Notes: generated by a model not told the origin, from the letters alone. A stretch of DNA of 64,000 nucleotides from Ipomoea triloba (GCF_003576645.1 NC_044922.1:630535-694534); one strand, 5' to 3'; positions 1 to 13,600 are shown, numbered from the stretch's first letter. Program-made: numbers and translations.

Positions 1-420
1 GAGAGAGAAGTTGGTGGAAGAAACTTCCTTTTGATTTTATTCAATTCCAACTTACCAAGACAATCTAATATTCTCCCTATATATAGGAGTTAAAAGCTTA
101 AGACATAAGGAAACACTATTCTAAAATATGCTTACCTAAAGTAAAATAGGCAACTACTAATAAACTAGGAAATAAGATAACTAAGTATATTGGTACCTAA
201 AGTAAAATAGGCAACTACTAATAAACTAGGAAATAAGATAACTAAGTATATTGGTAGCAGAATCTGTATTGTATCAAAGATTCTTAGGGAACACAAATGG
301 GAAGTAGAAGAGACAATAATACATGGACCAACCAAAGACCAAGAGTCAGAATGAAAAAGTGAGGAAGAATTCTCTGCAGCTGCTGTTGTCAGAACAAAAA
401 AGGAGATTCATTTTCACAAA
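1..420 (-). mobile_element. LTR-retrotransposon-like sequence, truncated by window start
   Basis: Read on the minus strand this stretch looks like a plant LTR. There is a TATA-like box (CTATATATAGG, about 77-87), then an A-rich GAATAAAA signal and a pyrimidine-rich end running off the window. It lies in the last visible intron of the UNC-50 gene, whose next coding exon is not found before the window edge, which fits a large insertion. No TG/CA ends, target duplication or coding region can be seen, so class and borders are uncertain. Confidence 0.35.
133..254. repeat. Two-copy 61-bp tandem duplication
   Basis: Two near-identical 61-bp units (133-193 and 194-254) begin with tacctaaagtaaaatagg and follow each other directly. 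They lie upstream of the TATA-like box on the minus strand, where LTR U3 regions often carry such duplications. Confidence 0.85.
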
Positions 421-479
421 AATGTGAAAAAGAGATTAGAGAATGATTGTGTGTGATTAGGTTAACTATTGGCTCTTAC

Positions 480-3400
480 CAACAACATGTAGCCAATACA
501 GCTCCAGCTACTAAAAAATGAAAAAGCAACACTGAGATAATTACAAAAACAGCATGCCCTGCACTATGGTCATACCTGAAACAAAAATGAAAGACAAACA
601 AATGTAGTAAGCATCATGGAGCATATGTGAAGGAAAATTTTGAGTATTTTTTATATAAGAAAGCACAACCCATGAAATGGCAGTAAATGGAAGGTATTAG
701 CATGGAATTAAATTATGGAATGCTATGATAAAATTAAGGGTTAATTTCACTAAAGTGCTAATTTGCCTTTTGTCCCCCATCCTTAACACCAATGAAGTTC
801 TGTTATTTCCGTTGATACAATTTCAAAATTACATATTTAGAGTTCCATAAGTGACAAAACTTAGTGAAGTTAAAAGGTGTTCAGTGTTCTTGTCTTTAGT
901 AATGGATACTTACGCAGCACAGTAAGCTAAAGTAGCAACTATCAAAAGAAGACTGCATATTACAACAAATGCAGGATCATCACGAGCCCATTGGTTCTTT
1001 GTTTCTGCAGTCAAAATATATTGTTTAACCACATATAAGTTAGGAAACCAATCAATCCATGCAAATCAAGGAAGCTGTGTGTAATAGAAAAAGGTAATGG
1101 ATCAGACAATTCATTTCAAAGCTCAGCAGCAATCATTGAGTTCAAACTCAGCTTCCTTATTATCAAAGAAAAAGACTGATCAGAGTTTGATATATCCTGG
1201 TATGAATTTTAACAACTGTTAGTTGTTACTTTAAGAATAGCACATTTATGTTCTTGGGCTTAGTCTGGCAAGCAGGCAAATGCAAGCAGCAGCATGAGCT
1301 TTCAAGAAAAAAAATGCTTGAGCTTATCAGCTCCAGTGCTCCACCCAGCAAAAAAGCTACCAATTCTAGCTAGTTCAACCAGTAATATGTGCTTCAAATA
1401 ATACTCCTCTAAAGCATGCAGCTAAACGGTTAGGAATAAGGGAAATATCGCAGTAGATTACTTTCCAGTTCCAAAGTATCAGAAAAGCAATTACATTAAT
1501 GCTGGGAAATAGAATATATAAAACAATAAGAAGAACCAAAAAGGCAAGTGCATGAATGCCCATAAATAGAATATAAATCAATAAGACTTACGTTTGTGGT
1601 ATTTAGTGTGCTGATATCTGCATCAGTAGTTGCACATGCAAAATGCAGAACCAAAACCAGAGTAAATAAGATTTTTTTTTAAGACAATAAAGATGTGAAT
1701 TAAATATTTAAAATGCTGTCAATTCTTGGAAACCCCTATTCTCATTTCTCCATGATCAAACAGCATATATTCCAAAAAGCACAATTTAATCAAAAGTTTT
1801 CATGTACCCATATACTGTGAAAGAAGTGATGTTACCTGCTTAATTAATAGTATAAGTACACATGCAAAAAGATTAAGGATGAAAGTGCAGCATATAGAAT
1901 TATAGATCCAGAAGACAAGCAACAAAAACAAAAATGTTAAATTGAGAGAAACAGATAAATACTTACACCACTTTTGGAGAGGTGCATAGGTTAAGCATTT
2001 GCCAGAAAGTATATTCAATGTCCATTTGTTGCCACTGTGAGAGTAACATAATTACATAAATGTTAAATTGAGAGAAAAGAATAATAAGAATTACAAAATT
2101 ACATCATTTGCTGAAGGCTGATGGTTGGTTTGAATGCATAAATTAGCAATATTGAGAGCTCTAGGTGGGTTTCTAAGTGTTACGTGTTGAAACACTTGAA
2201 TAATATGCTTCTAAAATATAGTTTAATTATCAGAAGTCAAAAATTTCAAAGCTATGTTAGATGGTCTGAGTGGATTGCAGACAACAAGGAATGAAATTGT
2301 TTACGAAACCAAAACTAAGTTGAAAGCATAAATCAAGCCCATAAACACTTAAACAAATAATGCACACCAATTTCAAGATAAATGGAAAAGAAATAATGGT
2401 ATCTCTGCACTCTGTTCAACTTTATCTCATTTCCTTATTTGCAAGGAGAATTCCAGCCAAATGCCCTTAGCATGAAGTTAGTATAATGTAGATGATGGAT
2501 CCATGGGAGATTCATACTCATTGTGCAGCAACATATCAACTCACAAAAAATAGTGTAATATTTTTCTTTTGATGTGCGTCAAAATAAACCACTTGTGAAG
2601 CAAGTAACTTTAGTTTTCAGCTCTAACAACCTAATGACTTGTTCAAACTAGCTTATTTTCGACTTTGTCTACTCTAAATATAGAAGTTGTTGCCAAATGT
2701 TTAAAATGTGAGAAAGCTTTGAAGGGAACAGAAGAGAAAGAAACCTCCTTTTTAATAAGCTCCAGTTTTATGCTTTAAATAACTTTAAAAAAAAAAAAAA
2801 AAAAAACAAACTGAATTTGTCAAGAAGGAAAGAGCTGAACCAAACTACTATTCGACCACTCATTCTCACTACACTGAAGCCTTAACCTGCTGTTCTAATT
2901 CAGTTAGAGCACAATCCATGACCTTTATTTCTTTGGCAAAACATTATAAGTGCAAAAGAAAACAAAATTGACCATCCAAACTTCACATCACTTTAATTAA
3001 ATCCACCTTGCATGTGAACTAATATGGCAAAGCTTATTTTATTATATTATGGATATATTATAGATTAGATAATCATAATCCTTTACCAAACATGATGGCC
3101 TAATAAAGCAGTAACTGAAATTCAGAATCAGAATTACAGTCTAGTATAGATTTCATAATCTTAATATATCTGTACATTTACATTAGATTCCGCAAAAGCA
3201 ATGTAAGGAGAACTTCGAGATAGTAGCCGCAGGAAGCACAAATGCGAATTGCCGATGCACAGGGGAGCTAGGATCGGAGATCTGATCGACGCGCAAAGTA
3301 AAGCAACACGCATACATGTACGTACACGTCCGCAGACACAGATACAGTGCTCACAAACATGTATACATTAACAGAAACGGAAAGACGAGAGCGATTGAGA

Positions 3401-3497
3401 ATTGAACCTTGACTATTCTGCGGATGTATTGAGGGAAAACGGGATTCTGTCGAGCATAAGAGCTCGTTCTCCCTTTTGATGAATTCGTGGGAAGCAT
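480..3497 (-). CDS. UNC-50 family membrane protein (5' part only)
   Basis: UNC-50 proteins are conserved polytopic Golgi/ER membrane proteins; in animals they act in receptor trafficking. Five coding exons are visible: 3408-3497, 1967-2034, 1592-1617, 914-1004 and 480-575. All have GT/AG borders and their phases join. The start (MLPTNSSKGR, ATG at 3495-3497) gives a short basic N-terminus with FPQYIRRIVK. Next come the family hallmarks WQQMDIEYTFWQM, CTSPKVVYQHTKYHKQTKNQWARDDPAF, a first membrane segment, YDHSAGHAVFV and a second membrane segment ending ATCCW. About 120 residues are visible. The C-terminal half lies beyond the window, past the LTR-like sequence at the left edge. Exon 3 is a 26-bp microexon. 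It shares a short intergenic region with the reticulon-like gene in head-to-head orientation. Confidence 0.9.
2035..3407 (-). other. UNC-50 intron 1
   Basis: A 1.37-kb AT-rich intron between the N-terminal exon and the WQQMDIEYTF exon, with a poly-A tract near 2788-2806. No coding sequence or recognisable transposon is seen. Confidence 0.7.
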
Positions 3498-3769
3498 CTT
3501 CTCCTTCTCCTTATTCTTCTCCGGCGGTCGTTGATCGGAGAACTAATCAGTTTCTGCAAGCTCGTTTCTATTTCTGTTTCTCTCTCTCTCTCTCGACCGG
3601 TGAGTCTGCGATGGACTGTTTGTTTGGTAGGCTAGCAAATGTGGGCCCAGCCCAATGTGAAAATGCTTCGGCCCAAGGGATTTTTTTTTTTTGAAAAGGG
3701 CCCAAAGGATGTTAAACGTCGTCGATGAATATGGCGCAGCGCTTTACTGAATTCTACTCAAAAGCCTTG

Positions 3770-4003
3770 GTGAATATGCTAGAGAAGTAGTTATACACAG
3801 ATACTGCATTGTAATAGAGATAAGTAGTATTTAAAAAAAAATAAAATTAAAAGTGTCAAATACCTTATGCTCTAGTGATACTCGGTTTACACTCTCATAT
3901 GGACGAGAGTAGGTTTGAGCATCAGTGAAAAAAAATGAGAAAGTATGTATAGACAGATATTACAATGTAATAGAGTTTGTAGAACTTTAAAAAAAAAAAA
4001 AAA
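3770..4003 (+). mobile_element. tRNA-derived SINE copy next to a 3' SINE fragment
   Basis: 3863-4003 carries RNA polymerase III-like boxes: A-box tgctctagtga (3868-3878) and B-box-like aggtttgagcatc (3911-3923). The 3' part contains a tattacaatgtaatagag motif and ends in poly-A. The stretch 3770-3845 repeats the same 3' motif and A tail without the head, so it is a truncated second copy. Relatives occur at 14975, 15848 and 24645. It sits in the shared upstream region of the UNC-50 and reticulon genes. Confidence 0.65.
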
Positions 4004-4248
4004 ACTGTTCCAAATTGTTAAATTGTTGTAAAATTTTCTAATAATACAAAATTCGGTAACTCTCCACAGTTTTGCCATTTCCTGAATTTTTTTTTATTAT
4101 TTTAAATGGTCTGCTCTGAATTCTCAGCCACCTTTGAAACTTATTTACCAACTGCCACTGCAACCATTCTCGTTCCTTGAAGATTCTTCAACCGATTCTC
4201 TCTCTCTCTCTGCATCTTCGATTCCTCCGATCAGAAACCCTAATCGCC

Positions 4249-5454
4249 ATGGTAGAATCTCGTCAGTCATTCGTCCATCACGCTCTCGGCGGTGGCGCAG
4301 GTCCTCATCTCCACTACTTCCGTTGCTAACTTCGCAAATATATACACGATAAGAGCAGTACTATAGCTTGAATTCGATTTGAAATGCCAAGTTCATCACA
4401 TCACTGATTCTTTTTAATCAATTAGATGTGTATATGTTTCAGAGAAAATAGCAAATTCGTGTATTTACTGTCGTGTTGATCGAAATGAATATTCTGTGTG
4501 TTTGGTAGAGTATACTAAGTGGATATTGTGCGATCCGTTTCTGTGGCAGTTGCGGATGTGTTGCTGTGGAGAAGATGGTATGGGAGTGTCACCGTGCTTG
4601 TAGGTTCCACTTTCCTTTGGTTCCTATTTGAACGAGCCGGCTATAATCTACTGTCGTTTGTGGCCAATGTGCTATTGCTTCTAGTTTTAATTCTCTTTTT
4701 CTGGGCTAAATCTGCATCACTTCTCAACAGGTGACAGTCAATCTTATTTGCTCTGATGTGTACTGTATTAGAATTAGTGTGGATTTCAATACATGCTGTT
4801 TGATGATTGAATTTAATCTACTGATAGTCAGGAAGTAGAGTCTGCATTCATTATGGGGTCTTAGTTATTTGGAGTTCTTAATCATGTGATTGATGCATAC
4901 TTCCTAATTTTAGACCTTTACCTCCCCTTCCTGATATGGAGGTTTCGGAGGAATTCATTGCAAATGCTGGTGAAGTGATGCGTGTTTGGGTTAACCATGT
5001 GCTCACGATTGCACATGACATTGCAATTGGAGGGAACATTAGGCTCTTTGTTCAGGTGCTTTTAGATCTCATGGTTTTGTTTGCCAAGTTCCATTCAAGA
5101 ATCTGCTTGTTTACGTTATTACTGGTTTGGCAGGTTGCTTTTGGCTTGTGGGTGATATCGTATGTTGGAAGCTTCTTCAACTTTCTTACTCTGGTCTACT
5201 TGGGTGAGCTTTTTAGCTGCTTTGTTTTCCAACATTCTGTTGGAGGCTTTTCCCTGCATTTATATGAAAATTGTTCTGTTTCAGGGGTTATTTTCAGTCT
5301 AGCAATACCTCCTCTATATGAGAAATACCAAGATCAAATTGACGATAAGCTGATTTTGGCACATAACATCATCCTATCACAGTATAAGAAAATCGATGAC
5401 GCAATTTTGAAAAAGATTCCTATGCACCTAAACAAAGAAAAGAAGATTCAGTAG
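4249..5454 (+). CDS. Reticulon-like protein B (RTNLB), 204 aa
   Basis: Plant reticulons shape tubular endoplasmic reticulum through paired membrane hairpins. Five exons join in phase: 4249-4300, 4550-4730, 4914-5055, 5134-5203 and 5285-5454. The protein starts [20 protein letters not shown], then DVLLWRRW. The reticulon domain follows with a first long hydrophobic hairpin ([19 protein letters not shown] to [12 protein letters not shown]), a [14 protein letters not shown] loop, a second hairpin ([20 protein letters not shown]) and the tail [11 protein letters not shown]. The length is typical of the short RTNLBs with almost no N-terminal extension. The ATG lies in a good context (gccATGg). Intron 3 (5056-5133, 78 nt) has no stop and keeps the frame, so its retention would add 26 hydrophobic residues. 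I cannot assign an RTNLB number. Confidence 0.92.
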
Positions 5455-5614
5455 TCGTAAGGTACTCCCTCTCTCCCTCTCCCTTTCTCTTTCATGTAAG
5501 CCTATTGTCTTAGGTACCAAACATTCTTGACAGGGAGTTGACAAAGCTGCACTATTATTATTTATTATGGAGTATTTATTTTTATTTTTACATATGAGAG
5601 GGAAAGAGATCAAA

Positions 5615-5685
5615 ATTGTAACCTTCTGCCTTAAAGTCATAGACCCATGCCACTCAACCACAAGGTCATTGGCAAAAGCTGCACT
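5615..5685 (-). mobile_element. SINE fragment with tRNA-like head
   Basis: On the minus strand it reads as an A-box-like stretch (gaccttgtggttgagtggc), a shape common in plant tRNA-derived SINE remnants. It lies in the 3' flank of the reticulon-like gene. Short and degenerate. Confidence 0.35.
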
Positions 5686-7189
5686 ATATTGGTATTGCAT
5701 AGATGTGAACAATGTTATCTTCTTCTTGTTGAGATGTAATTCTTCACGTTGTTACATTGAAACCAAAATTTTAAATTGTTTGTGCTCACAACAATATATG
5801 TTAAAATGTGTGAGATGTCTTTTAGGCCAGCTAAGTTGAAACATCACATTCAGTTACAGTTCAAGCATCACTATATTAAAGTGTTAACGTCCTTAAAAAG
5901 TTTGTAATGCAACTGTAAAATCCTAAAATCTGAATGCAGTAGAATGGTGGGCTCACATGGAGATTTCACATGCTGAAAGATAGTTGTTTTGTAATCCAGG
6001 AAATATATATTTTTTATAGGGTGTTTTCTGCTCACTTTTTTTTTTGGTGGCAGTCCCCAGGTGGCTGTGTAACCTGTGTTAACAAGCTCTTGGGATTAGT
6101 TGTTTTTTTTTTCCGTGGGGACTGGGGTCCTGTCACTCTTGTTAATGCTTTTAAACTTACATACTGTATTGTTTCACGCTTTTTTTGGTTCAGGGAATTT
6201 AGCTTCTACATACCACGGGTGTCGTGAACAAGAAGTTGAGTGCAATCGACTGCCCATTCACCTGAATAGTTTAGGAAGTGCTGATACATGCAAATGCCCT
6301 ATTTTTGTAATCGGTGTTTTCACGAGTCCTTGACAGTTGATGTAACTAATTGTGGATAATGCATTACTTCTTCATCTGGTACTAAGTACCTCTTTGTGGC
6401 AACTTGAGTTTGGAATTTGAACAAGGCATGTTTCCAACCATGCTGGAAAGGTTGTTTGTTCACAAAGGTTATTTCAGATTTCTGTTCTAAGTAATGTTTT
6501 CCACTGCAACTCTTTAAGCTCTACCCTTTTTGGGTGGCAGAAGACTCTTCTTCAGTTTCATGCCTTTGTAAATTTGAGTCTAAGACTAGGTGCAATTTGC
6601 ACCCATATTTTTTGGGTACCCATATTGTTTGTGTGTGTGTCTCTCTCTCTATGTATGCGTATATATATAAAAGATGGTTCAAATGAGAACATAGTCTTGG
6701 AAAATGTAAGAATTTATACCAGATGTCTATTGGGATTCATCAATAGTTGGAGTTTTAGTAAAAAAAAATATTAGGTTAATTTTATAATTGTTACTGAGTT
6801 TACAATATTTATAAAATAGAACCTGGCTTTTTTCTTCTTATATTTTAGCAATCATCAACAGTTGATCTACTTAAATTGATGAAATAAATGGATCAGATCA
6901 ATCTTCACTTTTTACATTAAAGTTATGTCTACGAGGACAAAGGTAATGAATCTAAAAAAAAAAAAAAAGTAACAACTACTCCAATTAAGGAGTATGGATA
7001 TATTGAAAATTTCATAAATTTATTCCTCTGTCCATTTACAAACAATCAAAGCCACTATTGTAACTATTACAAATTATTGATATTGTTGTTGTTGTAATCA
7101 ATGTATTACAGCTTGCACTTTATTAAATCTTCCAGGCATCTATCTATATGACTATATGATCTATCATAGGTAAAGTGTTGAGCTATAGA
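5686..7189. other. Intergenic, between reticulon and aldehyde oxidase A
   Basis: It holds the probable 3' UTR tail of the reticulon-like gene and AT-rich DNA with short CT, TA and A runs. I see no gene. Confidence 0.6.
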
Positions 7190-10100
7190 TTAATGCCCTA
7201 GCAAAAATTCCAGGAATTTCTCAGCATAATCCAGGCCACAATGTGTCTTCACAACAGGCAACACAGCAGGGACCTCCAGATGAAAGTCTGAATCGAGCCC
7301 GTCTAGCTTGCCCCAACCTTTGAGCTGTTTTCGGGCTTCCTTGATGGCTGCCCTCGTTGCACAGTGGACTGAAGCTGCCAGAAGAAGCGGTGGCTCCCCT
7401 GAAGCTGCAAAAGGTCAGGAAATCTGTCAACCAAATGCTCGTTGAACAGGCGTGGGCATAGATGGTGAGTGTAAATGCAGATACTTTATCACAAGAGAGA
7501 GCGAGGGTTTTAACAGGTATTCTTGCTGTTTTAAGTGTTCATCTTTCCATTAGGCATAGAAACACAAGTTGAATAGCTTTAAAAGATTAGATTAGATGGA
7601 AACACACCTTTAGATGAGAGAATGCGGTTTTGGTGATGTCCACTGTTGAGTACATCGACATTGAACTGTTCCGGGATAGTGTCAATTGTCGGGATCTTAT
7701 ATGTCCAAGTGCCATCAGAAACCACCAGTCCATCCTCATTTGTAAGATACTCTTCTAGCATAAAAAACCCGATTCCCTGAACAAAAGCCCCTTCAATCTG
7801 CAACAGACAACATTTTACTACCGTACAAATTAGAAGCTAGGCATAACAACAAATGCATACAAATTAAGATGGAAATGCACAGATCCAATATGTGGAGCGT
7901 GACCTGTCCCATATCAACAGCGGGGTTCAAGCTCTGTCCACAATCATATATAATATCCGTTTGCAAAATTCTGGATTCTCCAGTCAGAATATCTATTTCC
8001 ACCTGCAACGCCCAACAAATTGTTTAGTTAGTTTTGAATTGTCGCATTGCAGACACCCAGCTTTGTAATGTAATCCGAAAGAATATTATCCTGCCTAGAT
8101 AAGATGCCGAAGAGAATTGAAGAATGCGTTCTATCTTAACTAAAGGCTTAAGAACTCGTGACATAGTTCTTTACCGGGTAGGCGGGTAGCATTAACATAG
8201 TCTATTTATATCTTTCGTTTAGCTCTAACATCACGTGTTCTGTCTTAACTAAAAGTTTATATCTTTCGTTTAGCTCTAATATCTCGTGTTCTGTCTTAAC
8301 TAAAAGTTTATATCTTTCGTTTAGCTCTAATATCTCGTGTTCTGTCTTACCTAAAAGTTTATATTTTTCGTTTAGCTCTAATATCATGTGTTCTGTCTTA
8401 ACCAAAAGTTTAAACTGATAACGAGAATGATAGTTAACGTTACTCTACACCTCAATACAGGTAAAGACTAGTAAGGTTACCTCGCTAACAGCAGCCCCGT
8501 AATTCAAATAACTCATGGAACTGAGCCCCGGAACGTAGTAGGAATTTGCAGCTAAGTTTACAGCTGTAACATGTGCCTGTAACGGGCAGAAAAAATCGAC
8601 AAGTCTCAATAGTTTCCCAAAGGTTAAACGTAATATGAAATGCTGACTTATATTAGGTAGTGAGGAAAGCAACCTGGAGAATCAGCGTATTCCAATCGAC
8701 AGAACCTGTTTGTTCCTGCAACTTCGTCTTCAGGGGGGTCAGTCTTTCGACGAGGACATTGCAGCAAAGCCTTACGGCTTCGCAGCTCGATTCTGATGTA
8801 GTACTTCCAGCGGTAAACCCGCCTTGTACTAAGCTCAAGGTGTCCGATTGTATGACCCGCACTTTGTCCACGAGGTCTTGAGTTTGATTACATTGAATCA
8901 AACCGAGACCATAGGCAGCCATCTGTTTTACCTTCGTGTAGAGCCCTTGTCCCAATTCAATCCCTCCGACCTCTACAACGATAGACCCATCCATCAATAT
9001 GCTTACTTTTGCGGGAGTTGGTCTATGCATAAGGTGAATCACAACCGGAACCCTAGAAATACCCCGTTTCTTCCACACGTTTTTCTCGTTGAACTGCTCG
9101 ATCATCTTAGTTCTTTCTAACAAGTTTGAAGATATAGCGAGCTTGTCCATAATAGCAGGCAAAGTATAATCTACCAATTCACCCGCAATATTTCCATAGA
9201 ATACACTAAGACTCTCGAAAGTGTGTAGGTTTTTGCTTCGGACACAATCCACTTCCATCGAGAGTACAGACGCCACATGTTCCATTACCGCCTCAGCAAT
9301 AAACGATCCTTGTACCTCGCCAGGTCCCCGCATTGCTGACTTGCTAAAATGATTCGTCTTGCACACCTTCACATCAAGAGATAAGGCGCCCCAATCATAT
9401 TTTTTAAGTACCCCAATCAAGTTACTCGGTATAATCGGGCTTATATCTACACTTATCCCGGCATCTATCAGTATATCGAGGTGTAAAGCTGTTATCTTTC
9501 CACTCGACATGAACCCGACACTGTAAGTTACGTTCATAGGATGCCTCCCACCCGCCATGATCATGTCCGTCTTTCGGTCAAGGTATATCCTGACGGGGCG
9601 CTGCAATTTGTTAGCAGCAAGCGCACACGCTGTGGAGACCTATGACATCAGACACCGAAATCCACAAATCAATCAGTCTTTTTTCCTAATTACATTTTCA
9701 AAATCCAAATTCAAAAGGAATTGCTAATTGTTTTTTTTTTCCTACTTACGGGCATTGCTCTGATTGCCTTGCCACCGAACCCTCCTCCAACCCTTCTTGT
9801 AATCACGCGAATATTATGCTCAGGAACACCGAGACAACTGGCAATCACGCTCTGTGCAAACTCGGGGCACTGACTTGAACTATATACAAGCATGCAGTTG
9901 TCTTCATCGGGAACCGATAGAGAAGTCTGTGTCTCCATATAGAAGTAGTACTGTGACCCAAGACTAATCTGGAAATGACAATCAAGAACACGCAAATATA
10001 TTTTAACAATTCGTTCCATTTCAGATAAATCGTTTACTTTGAGAACAAATCAGTGGAGAGTGCCAATACAATGCAGATAATGATGATTCAGGGAACTTTA

Positions 10101-10636
10101 TCGAGGTATTCGAATAGTAAAAATACTCGATACTACCTTTGCTGAGAGAACCTTGTGGTCTGCTTCAGCCATTCCTTTCGAGAAATCACCAACATTTTTT
10201 GGGTATAGAAATGGCGGGACTTCAAAAAAGCTCGATTTCTTAACCGCATCCTCAACAGTTAAGATAGGAGGATCTAAATTTTCTGTATCATATTCAACTA
10301 TAGCAATGCTTGCTGCTGCATTTGCGTGTCTCTGACTGTCTGCAACCTGGACACGTAAGTTCAGTTCTCGCACTAAAAATACAGCAATATATATAGATTG
10401 AGGATCATATGAGAACCGTGCCTTAGTTGAGAACTCGCACACAATCTACTACACGAATGTACACGCAACTACTCCAAGGTCTCCACCGTCATCCAGGCAT
10501 GCCTGAGAATAGATTGTGTGCATTCATATAGTAGATTGTGTGCATTCGTATAGTAGATTGTGTGCACTCATGTAATAGATTGTGAGCACTCATGCACTGG
10601 TTCTCACCTAAGACATGGTTCTCATATGAACACAAG

Positions 10637-10678
<42 letters not shown>

Positions 10679-13600
10679 GTTCATGGGGTGCTTGAGAAGT
10701 AAATATTGCATAAATCCAAGCTTTGCTGAAAAATTTTTAAAAACGAAAATATGGCTCACCACAAAAGCAATTCGGTCACCCGCACATCTGGTAAGATCAT
10801 CAGCAAATAGAGGTTCGGTGCCAAACAGGGTTTTAGACCCGACATTCTGCCCTCCAGTTGGAATATCTTTGAAAGTGATAACATCAACAACTCCATTTGG
10901 CAGTGAATTAGACTCAAATTTAATTCCCTTTACCCGTGCTAAAGGTTGTGTACTATAAATAAACGCCCCATATAAGCAGTTTGGTGGAGATGGAAGGTCG
11001 TCTACATAAACAGCTTCACCTGAAAAGAAGAACAAAGAACAAACGTTACTGTCTTAATGTTGCTGAACCGAATGCATCTGTAGAAGAAGAAAATATGCCA
11101 TACTATATAGATATGTTACAATCTTATTTCTTTTCTAACTACAAGAAACTCATGGCTATAATCTTAAATTATGTCGGTCTTTAAACTCTCAAGATCCAAG
11201 AAACAATAAATGTCACATTTATCAGCATTAATAAAACCACGCCCCCTCACGTGTGTGAGCCAGTTACTTTTTGACGGGCTCCAAGCAACACGTGGACCAT
11301 AGTTGGACTAGGGTTGTCTCTGATACCAATTTGAAACATGTGTTCCATCTCAACTAAAAACCTAACTTGATAGTTGGACTGTACATTTATGTTTATATAT
11401 TATATATGCTCAACAAACATATGCAAAACTTTGACAAAAACTTGAGTTTCCCATGAACAAGGTGCAACAGAACAATAAGGGATTAAGGGTGTTACGAAGT
11501 ACAAACCAGAAGCTTGTATGGCAGCTCCAGCTTTTATTATTGGTTCACCCACGGGATAGTACTCTTTATTGAACTCCACAACCTGCTTTGCAGAGGATAG
11601 CAATGCCCGCTTTTCACTCGGGCAAAAGTAATTATCGTTACTTACTTTGGAGTTCTCCTCTATAAAAGTAGTGATATTAGCAGGTAAACCACGAGAAATT
11701 GTGGGATCAACACCAATGAAGCCATGAAAGAATTTGAAAATGAAACTGGCAGCTAAGCTTGACCGGTACTCGGAATGAGATGTGCCAGGTTCAGGCACCA
11801 CAGTTGCCTTTACTAGTTTAAGTGCTTCGTACAAAACATTGGCACTTAATATATTCCCGGTTAGATAATCCTCGACCTTTGTTGCCCGTATTGCATGTTT
11901 GGTTCCAAAAGCCCCAAAAGCCAACTTGACATAATTGACCAGATATCCATTTTCGGTGGGAGAAACGTCGGCCAAGAAGGCAGCATTCACATATGGCAAT
12001 GCATTTCCGAGGGGTCTAGGTGCAGCTCGATAAGTTTCAAACAGCAATTTGGATTTCGGTGTCCGAAATGGGACCCACACACTCAGTAGCACAGTTCTCG
12101 AGTCTAATGCTGGCCTTTCAAGGAACTTCTCCAATGTGAGTTTCTCGCATCTCTGACCTATCATTATAGTAACACTTGAGCCCACGGCAAGAAGCAACGT
12201 AGCTATATCGGAAGGAAACTGATTCTTCTGTGCCATGACCAAGTTTCCCCCAATGCTAGCCGAGTTTCTAACGAAACCCGAAGCAATTTTCTCCAAATGG
12301 TCAGCAATTTTTTCAGAGACAAGCTCACCAGATGAGCCCGAATTGATTTTATTTCCCTCCTTCAGGTTCGAAATAAGTTTAGAGATAGTAACTGCAGCTC
12401 CAACTTCAATTCCCGAGTGGTCTCTTTTAATTAATGATAGTTCGGGGATATACCTAAGGTCAATGTATTTGTCATATCCTTCAAGTTCTTTATAATAGCC
12501 CATCCCTGTATTACCTACAACGAGCTTAACACTTGTACCATTTTCCGCCATATAAGAGCCCAACAAGCCTTGGAGCTCCTCCAAACTAACGGGAGTGTTC
12601 CAAGGATATCTTTCAGAATCGAGATGAACTGTAGACTTGCATTCTGTTTTTAAAAACTCGGGATAGGTACAAATATCGCTACTTGGATCATAAAAAGGCA
12701 ATTTACTTACTTTCGCCTCCGGGTTATCACCCTTTCTCCAAAAGGAATTAAACCCCAAATCCTCGATATCGATATCAGCTGCAAAACTTTTGCAGGCATC
12801 AGCTATAGGCCGATATCCAGTACAACGACAAAGATTCCCCGCTATAGCCCTTTCAGCTTCAGAGGCAGTCAGCTTGGAGAATCCCGGTGGGGGTTCTGGC
12901 CGATTAAGCTTGTCAGCATTGACAAGAGCCGAGAACAAAGAAACGCACATCCCAGGAGTGCAGTAGCCACATTGAGAAGCATGGAAACCGGCAAACCTTT
13001 GATGAATCGGGTGGAAACCATCCTTGTTGTTTCCAAAGCCCTCGCTCGTTGTAACTGAACAGCCATTTATACTGCAAAGAAGCGTAAGACAAGAACTAAC
13101 CGTATAACTTTCAACTCGTTCGCTCAGAGGGTCATATTTTGACAGAAGGACAACACATGCACCACAACCACCTGCAATCGTTCAAATCCAATCATCAAAT
13201 CTTCACTCTCAAATATCATTCATTGACTAAAGCATAGAATTATATCAAGAAAACCTCAAATTCAGGAGGCCAAAAGCCCTCTGAAGCCTTTTTGCTGTCA
13301 AAATCAAAGAAAATAACTATCTATTTTAAAATTTCTCATTTTTATACTGAACCACATAAAGCAACTGATTTTAAAGGGCAATCTTGTTTTTACCATAAAC
13401 CTTAACTATGAATTGGATTCCCAACTAGACATTAGTAATCACTGCAAACTATTCCAACAAAACCCAATTAATGAGAATGGCAAAATTCCATGGCAGCAAA
13501 CAGTTCAAGAACAAAACAAACCCAGAAATAGATATTCAAAACTAATCAGAAGATGATATTCCAAGCTAAGTAAAACAAAAAAAGTTTCTTCCTTTCAGAT

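Noticed and set aside
7221..7430. Minus-strand frame of 69 codons over the last AO-A exon
   Set aside because: It is another frame of the real terminal exon (7190-7404), which encodes [13 protein letters not shown] to the stop.
8202..8405. Repetitive protein frame of 67 codons
   Set aside because: It is a translation of the intronic 51-bp minisatellite, with no family match and splice sites on both sides.
8209..8412. Possible CRISPR-like array
   Set aside because: Units are contiguous with no unique spacers, and the host is a plant; this is a minisatellite.
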